A stretch of 64,000 nt of DNA, taken from positions 932,501 through 996,500 of the forward strand of contig OY987244.1 of the NCBI GenBank assembly GCA_963920765.1. The letters run 5' to 3'. Shown one piece after another: positions 34,801-45,904 of this stretch. The position numbers and the translations under genes are program-made. The DNA comes from Ulota crispa (taxonomy: Eukaryota > Streptophyta > Bryopsida > Orthotrichales > Orthotrichaceae). The notes under the pieces are model-generated. The model was not told the DNA's origin. It ran no database searches and was given only the letters and a program-made list of their open reading frames with translations. Position 1 is the first letter of the stretch; the number at the start of each line of letters is the position of its first letter.

Positions 34801-36398
34801 CTACTATCATTCCGGAAAAGTGGATTGTCTTTTTCTTCAACCTCAAGGTCCTCATCTTTATTACTATTGGGAATTCCAATTGGCTGGGGGGTCTCTCCTT
34901 CAACTCGACAAGAGATTATTTGAATCCACCCCTCCGAGAACACTTCTACAGTCCCATTTGTGAACCTCGCTACTGCCATGCTCTCTTGACTTTCAGCATT
35001 TACATGCCCTGGCTGACTCCAACACTCCAACTCTCCAACCACTTTGGGCTGTGATCACATCATCTTCACCGTCATCAAAATAAAAGCTTGGGACCCTGAC
35101 ATGGACCATTTCTAAAGCTTGTTTGTTGGTTTTTGGTGAACTTGCTACAGTAGATGCAGGAATTGGGGGAGAAATTACCACGCTAGAATTGTTAATTGCA
35201 ATAGCTCCTTTGAAGACGTTTTGTGGGGGGAGTTTTGCAGCACCTGGCTCCATGACCGCTGCTCTGTTGTCGGCCTCGACTGAAAAGTTTTCTACACTGC
35301 GTTGTCCCTTTGCCCCAATTGCAAAGACTCCTCCACCCTCACCATGCAGTCCTCCATCCTTGTTGTGCGTGCCTTGAAGAGTACCTTGACTCCTAACATT
35401 GCTGTTGCGACGCTTGGAGCTAGGTGTAGGCCAAATGCGCGTCCTCAATTCTGCATTCACCACGTCGTTGAACCCGTATTTGCTCCCTTCAAACCTTCTC
35501 TCCCTCCACCCCAACCGTAGTGAAATCAAGTGCCAAAAACAGAACCTCCAATACGCTTGTATGGGCTTTGATGTGTCATGGAAACATTTCTCCTTCTTTG
35601 CAATTTCCGTGAGGTAGCCCACGTTTGACAAATCATAAATATATTGCTAATCTGCCTCTGAAGCACCTCTTTCATGAATTGCCCACTTTTGAATGACAGA
35701 CAAAGAAGCTTGGAATTGTGGAGGAGGAAGAGGGAGGAGTGAATCCATTGTGACTAGTTTACAAATCTTAGAAATAAGAAAACAAAGATGAAAACTACTT
35801 GCAATGCAAAGGGCGCCTTCATAAATTCTTACAGACTTCCCCCCTGATGAAATTGCTCGTCAATTGGAGCTATGAGTGACGGCTCCATGAAGGAATGTGA
35901 TTAATTTAATGAGTGGTTTCTCTTTAAATTCCTCCTTCAAAACAAATTCTTGCCGGCGCGGATGGGCTAAATGCCATGAGCTCCAAAGTTGACAGTCCAT
36001 GCCGCATGTGTTCCAACAATTTTCTTTGCCACATTGCTTTGAAAAGTGCGGCAAAAGTCTCCAACCACACCCCTCCCATTCCAAACATCAGGCTCGGCCT
36101 TTTTAATACCGGGCGATACAATTTTCACCTTGCCCGCTCATGAACACATGCCTCTACCTCATTGGCCAGAGTTTTCGAAAGTGTTGACTATTTGTTATAG
36201 ATCCCAGACTACCCATGGTTTGAAAATTTATATAAAATCAATAGTAACTCTTTTATTAAATCTGAAAACACCATTACATAGCTAATTTGTTTTTCTTTGA
36301 CATGAGCCAAAGTTCAAGTGACTCTTCACATTCCTCAGTTCATTAATGGCCATGCCAAAAACTAATTGACCCCTTTTGGGTTGATGAAAAATTTAAGG
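31859..36398 (-). mobile_element. piggyBac-superfamily DNA transposon, 4.54 kb, decayed
   Basis: TTAA lies directly outside both ends (31855-31858 and 36399-36402). The ends read CCCTTAAAATTTTCAGCC on the left and CCTTAAATTTTTCATC inverted on the right, so the terminal repeats are about 14-16 bp. Between them lies one transposase pseudogene on the minus strand. A TTAA target plus this transposase fits piggyBac. The borders are confirmed because the flanking MITE reads through once the element is removed. Confidence 0.88.
32638..35748 (-). pseudogene. piggyBac transposase (DDE_Tnp_1_7), broken
   Basis: The start is taken as ATG at 35748-35746 (MDSLLPLPPP). The N-terminal third is acidic, then basic with an AT-hook-like RGRPKRSKNK near 34430. 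The core starts near 34080 with RRICRETN, then FEFKAFLGINILMG, YWSKSNEFF and RCLHLTNN. The catalytic Asp residues are present in ITIDEMMVRYKGKY, TMDNFFTS and MMRGVDVADQIRG, and KPIKWGIKLW and the WWYRLFFGFLLD segment are typical. The C-terminal cysteine-rich domain (FYCAKCAWKSMCIGDCF) lies in another frame at about 32760-32660. I see four frame changes (near 35040, 34090, 33500, 32760) and at least five in-frame stops, two of which replace CGA-type Arg or similar codons. It would exceed 1000 residues, longer than the usual ~600, because of the N-terminal extension. Confidence 0.9.
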
Positions 36399-36458
36399 TT
36401 AAGGTAAAGTTCAGTTTGGGAATCACAAATTCCCAATTTAATGAATATGGTGTTTATA

Positions 36459-36611
36459 ATACAACTGTGATGTTTTGAGGGTTTCCTCTTTTCTGTTAAA
36501 CTGCCTTTTTGAGTTGTCATATGATTTTGCAGTTGTTTTGCAATTGTGAAACAACTTAGTTGTATTTGAGTTGACAGATTGTCGTTGAAAAACATTTTTT
36601 TTCTTCTAGTG
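36459..36611. mobile_element. Terminus of a second CACTA-like element
   Basis: The segment carries TAGTTG/CAACTA motifs and ends TTCTTCTAGTG, the inverse of CACTAGAAGAA. It abuts the truncated copia LTR at 36612, as if the element had inserted in that LTR. The matching left end and the missing part of the LTR are not found in the window. Confidence 0.45.
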
Positions 36612-36720
36612 CATATACATGAGAGGGTTTGAAAACACTCTCATCTTTTCCATTTGTATCTTATACATTTGAGTATACCATGTGTGCCTTTGCTTTTCTA
36701 TCTTCCCTATGTTTTCAAAA
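36612..36720 (+). repeat. C1 5' LTR, truncated
   Basis: Only the last ~109 bp of the 283-bp LTR remain, from CATGAGAGGG to GTTTTCAAAA. The upstream part is replaced by the CACTA-like terminus ending at 36611. Confidence 0.8.
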
Positions 36721-36734
36721 GGTTATGGGCCCAC
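36721..36734 (+). promoter_or_regulatory. Primer-binding site, half-tRNA (initiator Met) type
   Basis: GGTTATGGGCCCAC directly follows the LTR end. It is complementary to GUGGGCCCAUAACC, the anticodon arm (CAU anticodon) of plant initiator tRNA-Met, not to the tRNA 3' end. The same site lies beside the 5' LTRs of C3 and B. This is the arrangement of Drosophila copia, where a cleaved 5' half-tRNA primes reverse transcription. Confidence 0.8.
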
Positions 36735-37534
36735 GACTTGAGGTGTGGAGGTACATTATGGTGAGTGGAAATCACAATTGAGGTACATCAGCCCTTATAA
36801 TTCGACCTTGTGCATTTGGAGGATATTTTTAGCTATTTTTTTGTATTAGGGGAATTTTTGTAGTGAGAGTGCTTGCCATTTAAGCTACTTCAACACTTGT
36901 CCTATCTTATGGAACTTTTGGAGGACTAGTTGTGCTTGTTTCTTGTGTTGGAGTGCATTTGTTGTGGGAGAGGACCTTTGAGGAGCTTTGTCTCTCTTTG
37001 CATGCCCTAAAGTGTCTTTGGAGATCTTGTTTTTACTCTTCAAGAGTGGCTATTCCACATTGTGCTTGGTGGAAGACCAAATTCAAGTATTTGGAGGTGT
37101 GGACCTTGTTGGAGCTTGTTGGAGGATCTAATCTATCATTTGGAAGAGGTTGATTCACTTTGGAGCTTATTTGGAGGTTGATTTTGTGTTGCACAAACTC
37201 TTGGAGGCGTGGAGATACATCATCAAAATGCATGTTTGAAGAACAAGGGATAGATTACACTACAAGGAAAAGGCATTTTTATGACTAGGATTTTGACTCC
37301 AAAAGGCCATAAAAACAAAGTTTGACTGGACTAGTTCTAGTGATCTCGGTCAAGTCCTTTGACCAATGTGATTAGCAATCACATGGGTGGCTAGTTATTT
37401 CCAATGGGACGTTTCCAATGGAGTTTAGGGACCCCAAAAGGGACTTGGCTTGGGATTCTCAATGTCGTGACTCTGTGTAGTCATGTTTTTTACTGATATG
37501 ACCTATCTGTAGTCATAATCCATGACTAAACGTA

Positions 37535-37685
37535 CACTACAAGCGGAACTGTCCAAAATGACAAAAATATGTCCAAATTAGCATGGTTTAATCTACAGAA
37601 ATCGTCCAATTTGACAAAAAAGTTGTCATTTTGGACACATTTAGTCAATTTGGACATGTCAATTAGGACACAATTTCTTGTAGTG
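37535..37685. mobile_element. Palindromic CACTA MITE nested in the large CACTA element
   Basis: It starts CACTACAAGCGG and ends TTTCTTGTAGTG, with inverted arms based on TGTCCAAATT/AATTTGGACA-type motifs. GTA flanks both sides (37532-37534 and 37686-37688). At 151 bp it resembles the MITEs at 3026-3155 and 18828-19001 in build but not in sequence. Confidence 0.9.
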
Positions 37686-38220
37686 GTAGTCATGTCTAGT
37701 GGTATAGGGTAAAAGAGTATGACTTTGTTCAGTCATATATTTGAACTTTTTTTCAGTAAGAGTTATGACTATAGTAAGTCATTTTTTGAATGTTTTATGA
37801 CTCATCCTAGTCAAGTTTATAGAATTTTGGATTTAGGCTAGTCATGATTAGCAATGACTAGTCATAGTCATAATTTTTGACAATATGACTGTTCTTAGTC
37901 ATCTATTTATACATTATGACTAAAATTGATATTGAATCATTTAGGTTGAAATATGTTTGCACTTAGTCAACAATAACTATCACATGTGATTATGCTCATT
38001 CAACTTTGATAAGAATCATGCACTTTTGCAAGCACTTTTATTTCAAATCAATGACTACATGTAGTCAAATCTAAATATTCAATGGCTACTATTAGTCATA
38101 TAATTTTCTTAACAAGTCTTGACAAACGTAATTGTAGTCTATAAGTAGTCACATTCTAAGACTAAAGCCATCTAGTTTATCATCTTTGACTATATAGAGT
38201 CATAAAGAGGTGTTTGAATG

Positions 38221-39611
38221 ACTACCACTAGTAGTGAAGCAACAAGTGCAAATATTGTTCTAGAATCTCCTTTCTTATTGCCTATATCTCCATGTATCCA
38301 TGCTTGCCAAGTGCTTTTAGCACATTAGTCCATTTTCCATAGTTGAACTTGAAATCAAAAACATAAATCATATGTTATAATAACATACAAAAAGATGTTA
38401 TCACAAGTTTTGATTTAGAATTTCAATAAGTTGACATTCTATTAGTCCACTAGAATGTAGGATAAGCAACTAGAAAAAAACAATGAACCAAAATTTAAAC
38501 ACAAAAATTCTTCAAATTTTGACGTCACTTGAAAACATAGTCACAAACATTTGTGAATTTTTGAAAGCACACAAAATCTTCCAATACAATCACCACTTCT
38601 AAAGCCTAGTAAACATTCAAAATCTACAAATGCAAGAATCCATATGTCTAAACTTTGCACACAATGTGAAGTTCTAACGCTTTTGTATACCAAACCTTGA
38701 TTACTACACACAAAAATATTGGAACATATCCATAAGAGCTAGAACATTACCCATTTTAGTGATGCTAGAATTTCACCTATGTAATCTAGTGTAGATAGCA
38801 TTAAAAGGCTTCTACATTACCAAAATAGGGACATAGCTATAATACAAAGCATGTAAATAAGTAGAGAATATGCATAGAGCCATTTTTGACTCTTTCCACA
38901 AATTCAAAACAAGGGATGCACTTATATAAAAAAACTTGAGCAAATGCAAAATATGTACAATGCATTATTTTGTTTAATCCAATCCATACAAGTCCAAAGT
39001 ACAAGCAAGATCCTAATAAAATTAAACATCAAATACCTAAACATGTCTAAAATAACAATCTAGGTGTTTAAAATACATGTGGTTATTGTGCATAACATTG
39101 TTGCTTATGTAGAAGACATGAAAATAATTGAATAGGTCCCAAGATTTAAAAAAGAAAATGATCTTGAATCCCTTTCGAAATTTTTAGAATATGGTTGTAA
39201 CTACAAAGTATAATTAAAACAAAAGTTTTGAACTAAAAAGAGAATGTAATAACTTACATGAAGAAAAGTAGTCTCCATCTTCTGAAGGTTGCAACTGCAA
39301 AATATCTACAAAAAAGTGGCCTTTATCCCATGAACATTGCAACTGCAAAGCACCCATAAGAAAACTCTGAAACATTAAAGCAAATTTTTGGCACAAAAGT
39401 CCAAGTGATCTCTCTATTTAGCTCTTCTTTTATGTTGAATAAAATGCGTACATAATTCCCTAATTTCCAACCAACACATACAACCATATTCAATGAGAAA
39501 GATTTAAATCATACTACTAAAATCACAAGGCCATTTACAACATCATACATACACATTTGTAATATCACATATTGCCTTCAATTTTTGCCGTCAAAGCTTA
39601 AGACCCTTACC
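38221..39611. other. CACTA interior, AT-rich, no gene seen
   Basis: About 1.4 kb inside the CACTA element with no supported coding sequence. It is A-rich on the plus strand and could be decayed non-coding filler or lost transposase exons. Confidence 0.4.
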
Positions 39612-39898
39612 ATTACAAGGGATTTGAACCCAAGAAAGGGATATGAGTTTGGATGTCCCCAATGCTGGGAACCAGACACTACTGGTTGTCAGAAAAAAAT
39701 AAAATAAAATAAATAAATAAGATAAAAATCCAATTTTTTTTCCAAAAAAACTAATTAAATAATGACATTTGACGTGGTCACCCTAATGCCGTGTCATATT
39801 GCTGCAGATTGCCTATGTGGAAGTATTGTGGAAATGTTCCCAAAATTCCCATAGTTTTGGGGGAAGAGGCTCATTCTTGGGTCCAAATCCCTTGTAAT
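39612..39898. mobile_element. Short dispersed repeat with terminal inverted repeats, copy 2
   Basis: Begins ATTACAAGGGATTTGAACCC and ends in the inverse of ATTACAAGGGATTTGGACCC. Interior similarity to 947-1267 is about 85% by eye. It is nested in the CACTA element. Confidence 0.7.
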
Positions 39899-40859
39899 GA
39901 TGGTATCATATACCAGTCACACTCCTTAAGTAGCTGCCAAAAATATTTGAATGTCAATCAACCTTGCATGAATTCAAAACACACGCTAATTGAGAACAAA
40001 TAAAACTCTAGCATGAACAACTAAAAGCACACTACCCACAATGATTTTAGGTTCATGAACCAAAAAATCCAAGCAATTCTAGTACGCTTGAACAAAGACA
40101 AAAGCAAACTTTGAGAAGAGCACCAAAGAGTACCAAGCGAGCACCAAGACAAACACAAGAACAGCCACAAGAGAAATCATATTGAGTTGGAAATGAGTTG
40201 GCCAACAACGCCCCGTGGTAAGGCGGAGGAGCAACATGCAAGAGGTGCCAAGCGTGCCTTCAAGAGTGCCTAAACCCTAAAAAGATTGAAATTTCAAACA
40301 AAAACTCCTAGAGTGAATCTTCAAGCTTTTCTTCCAACTCATGAAAAAGCAACCTACCCAGATGCTTGCTTGAAGCTGCTCTCCCTCCTTAGTTCCCCCA
40401 TAAGAGATCATGAATGATCTTTAGCAACAATTGCTTGCATTGCCTTTGATCCAAGCTGTGCACCAGCACTGTGAGCCCCCTTTCAATTATCTGTGACCTG
40501 ACTCATACTAGTGAAAAGAGAGAGGCATTATTTCAACACAAAATTTCTTAAGATCTAAAACCAAGAGTCTAACTATTAACCTTGTCTGTCTACTATATGC
40601 CACACCAAGCCTGGATACAGTAAAAGATGAAATTCCTAATACTCTTCTTCAATTTGTAAGAAGATTGTTTCGATAAGACTTCATGCTTAATGCTTGTAGC
40701 TATCATATGAAAGACATTTAGAGGATTCACACACAAGACTTCAAAGCTCAAGCACAGCGGACTTGTGGCTTCGGCTGCTGAAATTTTGGGATCATCACAG
40801 TAAGCACGCCATCCAGCACCTGAGCATGCACTTGGTCCACATTGCTGTTCTCAGGGAAG

Positions 40860-42310
40860 CGGAATCATTGCAAAAAATTGCCAACAGAACGCTCAACGCA
40901 ATGACTGGTATCGCCCTTTAGCACCTCTTTCTTTCGCTCTCCACTAATCTCCAACATCTTCCCAAATTTGCTCTTCGTCAGCGCTGCAATGTGAGAAAAA
41001 AGATGAGGGAGGAGCCGATGGGGAGAGCTGTAAACCCCCACCCCCGAAATTGAGAACAAAGACGAGGGAAGAGCCGATGGGGAGAGCTGTAAACCCCCAT
41101 GCAGCGTGACACAATTTTTACAGACTACTGTCGTATGTATTTTCAAGCATTATTTATTACACTCGTGCCATGAAAGAACGTTGTCCTCGTCAAATGGTTT
41201 TTCGTTTATTTAAGTTTTCATTCTACACGACTGCTTTCGCAGATACAACTCGGCACAAATGTATCGCATGCATCGAAATAGCAACCAATCGACAATCATG
41301 TACCCTCACAACCCTAATTTCCATGGACGAGGATTAACAGAAGCAATGACACTGCTATAATGATATAACTAAGCTCAGTCAACTTTCACATTGTTGTGGA
41401 CAGCAGAGTAGAGTTCGTTAGTAATGTTATTAACAAAAATTATGCAATAAATCCTTCTCGTGGCTCTCACCACGTTGGGTTGCCCGTGCCTGATGAACGA
41501 TGCCACCGCGAATCGAGAGTGCTGCCTGCTCATCTTCGGCTGGGCTGCTAGCCTGCCATGTACTCTGGCACCTTTATTTCCGTCCCATTGCCGTTTCCGT
41601 TCTTTGCAGCCATGATGTCTGGCTTCCCCTTGGATCGATCTCTGCTAAATCCTGCAACATAAGCACATTCTAGAGTTTAGGCTTGGTTCAGAGCCGACGG
41701 AGAGAGCTGTACATCCCCGTCCCCGAAATTGAGAAAAAACACAATGAGGAGCCGATGGAGAGAGCTGTTGTAGCAACGGAAAGTAAATTACGGTTTTGGA
41801 GAAGGTGCAAATACCGCAACACACTTAATACTGCCTTAGCAAGGAAGCAAACTAGGGTTTCGAGGAAGGGGACAGAAAAAGCATCGGTGACATCGGCGAT
41901 TGTGCACTTAGTAAAAAAATTCCCCCCAATCTCCGCGAATGCGCGTAGACTCCAGGGTGCTCGTTAGTGGGACCAGCCACCCGCAAGAGTATCCTACACT
42001 TGGCCGAAACCGGGCGCAGATCCATACTCGCGACTTGCAGGCGCATTGCGGCGAGGCGGAAGGCGCGGCGCGACCCGATCCAGCGCGCATTGACACTCGC
42101 AGGCGCAGCTCGATCCTATCCAGTGCGCATCTACAGCTAGAGCGACGGGGTGGGCGCGCATCAACACACGCGGCGGCAACGGGGTGGGAGCGTAGCGAGA
42201 CCGGTAGGCGCTGCACATCGGGTCCCAGAAATCTGGGGTGCTCGGAGGATTACCCCGAGAGGCTGCCAGGTCGCGGGCTAGACTCTCGCTGACGGGGCCA
42301 AGAGCAGCTT
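40860..42310. other. GC-rich block inside the CACTA element
   Basis: This stretch, above all 41930-42300, is much richer in GC than the rest of the window. It contains repeats of GAGCCGATGGGGAGAGCTGT (40994, 41054-41090, and diverged copies at 41691 and 41750). On the minus strand near 41650 a pyrimidine-rich TTGCAG is followed by an ATG (MAAKNGNGNGTE), which looks exon-like but stops after about 22 codons. Overlapping frames on both strands reflect the scarcity of AT-rich stop codons. Captured host sequence is possible, as CACTA elements are known to carry gene fragments, but no gene is recognised. Confidence 0.4.
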
Positions 42311-43328
42311 TTAACTCCTAAAGGATTTCCCAAGAAAAATTTCAGAAATTGCAAACTTTTAATGCACCGCCCAAAACTGAAAATAATATTTTTTCTTTTT
42401 AAAGTTCAATCATACAAAAGTGTGTTAAAACAAATAAATCAATGTGCGTAAAAAATTTCAGCTTATTAATTTGACCGTGTGGATTGTAAGATCATAGTAT
42501 TTGAAGTGAGAAAAACAAATTTCTTTCATTCTTGCAAAGCAAGGGTAGTAGACTTTGAGCCCTCCTAGAATAAAGTTCTTGCTATAAACAAAAATGAGGT
42601 TTTTGACCATTCATATGTATATGATGTCAAGTTCAGTCATAAAAAGTTTGAGAAGCAAATATAGAATCTAAATTATTCTAAATCACCTTGGAATGCCCAA
42701 TATGCTAAGTTCTATGAATGTCAAAAGGGTATGGCAAAAATTATTATTCAGATATTGTACATTGCACTCATTTAAGATTTTGAAACTTGATACAAAACTT
42801 TGACTCACTTATTTTTAAAATGATACTATAACCATGGTATTTGGTATATTTTAGCTTTTGAATTTTTTTTGAATTAAGGCCCAATAATAATTGGATAAAC
42901 AGCTTGTAGTCTTAACTAATATGTTGGATGACTAAAGGTAGTCATGTATTATATAAATTTGACTTATTTTAGTCATACACAAGTATAAGAATAAAAACCA
43001 ATGTCTAATATGAGTCTTGTAGGACAGCAATACCACTATGCATAGTCATTATTGAGTTTTGGGATGACTAAGAGTAGTCATTTGTTAAATACATTTGACT
43101 GGCTCTAGTCATACATTGTAATACACACCATCATAACAAGTGAGGATGTAGCCTTACATGCACTTGCATGAATTTCAAAATATTTCAAGAGTTAAGTAGT
43201 ACTTTGTAATAGTAAATACTCATGCATGCCTCCTTTGATATTGGATGCAAAGAAGAATGGAACAATAGAGTAGGCATTTCCCTTATTGGCATTTCACAAA
43301 CCCTTAGAAGTATAAAAAATAAACCTTA

Positions 43329-43860
43329 ACCCTTAGCGACCAATCGACCATTTTCTGGTCGTTGCTCGTTTCTTTCAGGCTAGCCGGCACAAAAAAAAAA
43401 TTCTATTTTTTGCTTTTTGTAATTGAAAATCAAGTCTACTTTCCAACTTAACTTGAATCATGTCAATCCAAGTAAAACTCCACCAAGGAGAAATTTTCAA
43501 AGACAAACAGTTTAGTATTTGCTAGTGTTGTAAAATTTACTATTTCGGAAAACTAATGATGTTCTCTCCTTTCAAAAGATTGCATTTTCAAAGTTCAAGA
43601 TAGAATGTCTATTTTCAACCAATTATACCAAAATTTGAAATCTATGAGTAAAATTTGTAATTTTGGTGAATATTAAATGGTAAATGCTTCAAAACTCATT
43701 ATATAAAAATCCAATACTTTTTTGAGTGTTTGACCGTATGGATAATTACTAAACATTATGATTCCTATTTTCTCTTTTGAAGCAAATTTCATCAAAGTTA
43801 CAAAAGTACCATTTTATAACACATCTATGTTTTGCCCTTACCCCCTTGGGCCTTTAGTGG
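43329..43860. mobile_element. TTAA-flanked MITE (CCCTTAGCGACC ends), 532 bp
   Basis: TTAA lies at 43325-43328 and 43861-43864. It is collinear with 13690-14227 over its whole length, including GACCATTTTCTG at the start and TTTTGCCCTTACCCCCTTGG at the end. The right TTAA is shared with the next element. Confidence 0.87.
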
Positions 43861-43864
43861 TTAA

Positions 43865-44769
43865 TCTCTAAATACTAGAGGCCTTTCTAAGTTTCTTGGA
43901 CTTTTCATGAAACTCAACAATCAATCAACATTTTCACAAATTTTGTCAAGTTTTTTTTATTGACATTATACAAATTTAAACTAAACATGTTAAAGAAATC
44001 TGCAAAAAGAAATTACAATAATATTACTTATAATTTGATAGGATATAATTTTCGAACATGAAAGTAGGAAAATTGCAAAAGTAACTAGAAGCCTTCTAAT
44101 CATCATTTCACTTGTAAAATCTAAAAATTTGGTTACCAATAAAATATGAGGTTTTAAGGTCTTATTTATTTGTCTAGAATACCATATTTGTTAAATTAGG
44201 AAAAAGAGTACATTTTGGGACTTCTGAAGGTTTTACCTAAAATTGAGCTTGTAGCATTTTTTTTGATACATGTGCCCTCACTTGAGAGGAGGAATTTGCA
44301 AGGGGAAAAATTTTAGCGGCTCAAATTGAATTTGATATCTTTGAATTTGGTTTAAGGTAACTTTTTGGGTTTAAGGTGGAGTACAAAATGGTACCTCCGT
44401 TTCTCCCAATTTAACAAATATGGTATTCTAGCTATAATCATTTCACAACTTTGAAAATCTATTTATATATATATTTTTTATAAAGAATTTCTAAAGTGGA
44501 TTTTTCTCCAAGCTAGAGTGTATTTAACGCTCATTTTCAAGAAATTTTTATACTAAAGAACACAAGATTGCAATGGACACCTTTGTACAAAATCTTGAAT
44601 AAAAAAATAATCATAATTCATTTTTTAAATCAAATTTTTGATGTTGAAAACAAACTTCAAAAAAAAATTGTGTTGAACATTTTAAAATTAAAAATAGGGT
44701 GTCGATAAGGTTTTAGTCATCTTCAAAGATTTGTAAACACCTCAATTGGGTGTCTTATGCATTTAGGGG
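43865..44769. mobile_element. TTAA-flanked MITE with nested insert, ~0.9 kb
   Basis: It begins TCTCTAAATACTAGA after the shared TTAA and ends with the inverse of CCCCTAAATGCAT followed by TTAA (44770-44773). It contains the ATACCATATT MITE at 44178-44427. The terminal match is short, so this call is weaker than its neighbour. Confidence 0.6.
44178..44427. mobile_element. ATACCATATT MITE, copy with CTAG duplication (250 bp)
   Basis: The ends AATACCATATTTGTTAAATT and its inverse are flanked by CTAG (44174-44177 and 44428-44431). This uninterrupted copy is the best guide to the family and matches the three outer pieces of 30739-36454. Confidence 0.87.
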
Positions 44770-45904
44770 TTAACACCTTAGAAAAAGCAAACAACAATAA
44801 TTAGGAAGAAAAATTAAGAATATTGCAAAGTACATGGGCACTGAGATTTGTTCTAATAAACAAGTACAAGAGAAAGTCAAGTAAGAGGAATGGATGTTGA
44901 TCAACTGTCAAAAGATTATAAAGCACAATTTAGAATTAGCAATCAAAATACAAGAGACAATCCAAATAAAAAAACAAGTAGTCAACCAAACATCCAAAAT
45001 TATAAGAAAATGTTGAAAAGAAAGGCAAGCACACAACCTACTGAAAATAAAAAACATTAATAAAATAGAAATGCAATTGTATCCCACAAATAATTGAAAA
45101 ATACAAAGCAATGGCTTCTACATGTAAATGATTATAGTATATCAAAAACATCATACACTCCCTTAAAAATCACTACACTCAATAAATAAATGAAAGAAGG
45201 AAAATTAGAAGGTCCCTGAACCCAATGTGGCTTGGATTTTTTTCACCTAAAAAGTTATATGACTAGAGGCAGTCATGTAGTCAAGAAATCCAGTCATGTC
45301 TATCCCAGCACCTCCGAAAACCAAGAGCTTTTTCTCAATGAAGTTCCCCTTGAGGTCCCTAAAAAAACCTAGTCACATTGACAATTTTATGACTAGAGCA
45401 TGACTAGGACTAGGAGCTCAAGATCACTTGACTAATTGGTTGCTCTTTTCAGCCAAATGTGACTACAATGCCATAGTGCTCTAGTCATAAGAATGCCTTT
45501 TCTTTGTAGTATTAGTAAGGTTGCTCTTTGCTTTAGTTGGTTTCAACCCTTGTTTGAGGTTATTTGCTCAAATGGATGCATAGCATTTGCTCAAAGGGGG
45601 CTGAAATTACAAGGAGTAATTTTAAGGGTGAGGTTTGAGTGATAACCTCATAATTTGGGTCGATCTTGTGCTCCTTTGAAGGTTGGATTGAATACTTCAA
45701 CCCCTTGTGTGGGAGGAGAACTAAGGTTTGTTTGGGAAGTGGTTGAGTTGCATACTTCAGTCTTTTTGTCTTTGGAGCTAGTTAGTATTGAGAATGGTTG
45801 GATGGCATACTTCATTCCTTTAAGTGTGGAGAAAGCAAAGATTTGCTTGTTTAGTGGTTAGACTCTTTCATTGAGTCCCTAGCTATCTTCTTATGAGAAC
45901 GAGA

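Larger units (their letters stand above)
30739..36454. mobile_element. ATACCATATT MITE opened by two TTAA insertions
   Basis: The ends AACACCATATTCATTAAATT and its inverse are flanked by TATA (30735-30738 and 36455-36458). Removing the elements at 30924-31835 and 31859-36398, each with one TTAA copy, leaves 256 bp, matching the 245-255 bp of the other copies. The three remaining pieces are collinear with the copy at 44178-44427, for example AATTTGGTTTAAGG and TTTTTGGGTTTAAGG. It is therefore one short MITE with two guests, not a 5.7-kb transposon. Confidence 0.88.
37258..45511. mobile_element. CACTA (En/Spm) element, 8.25 kb, non-autonomous
   Basis: The left end CACTACAAGGAAAAGGCATT and the right end, inverted TACTACAAAGAAAAGGCATT (first base mutated), match for about 30 bp, through ATGACTAG. 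TTA flanks both sides (37255-37257 and 45512-45514). The subterminal regions (37260-38220, 42900-43130, 45240-45500) are packed with ATGACTA/TAGTCAT motifs in both orientations, as in known CACTA elements. No transposase frame was found. It holds several later insertions and a GC-rich block (40860-42310). It sits in the leader of copia C1. Confidence 0.92.

Noticed and set aside
34262..34923. Serine-rich plus-strand open frames at 34262-34471 and 34618-34923
   Set aside because: They are antisense to the acidic and basic low-complexity part of the piggyBac transposase.
30739..36454. Reading the 5.7-kb unit as one autonomous transposon with ACCATATT ends
   Set aside because: Uninterrupted copies are about 250 bp, and the piggyBac gene has its own TTAA-flanked ends inside.
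41683..42292. Overlapping open frames on both strands in the GC-rich block
   Set aside because: All frames are open because stop codons are rare at this composition; no domain or codon pattern favours one of them.
42316..42420. TTAACTCCTAAAGG as the left end of another TTAA element
   Set aside because: No matching right end was found at a plausible distance outside the CACTA subterminal repeats.
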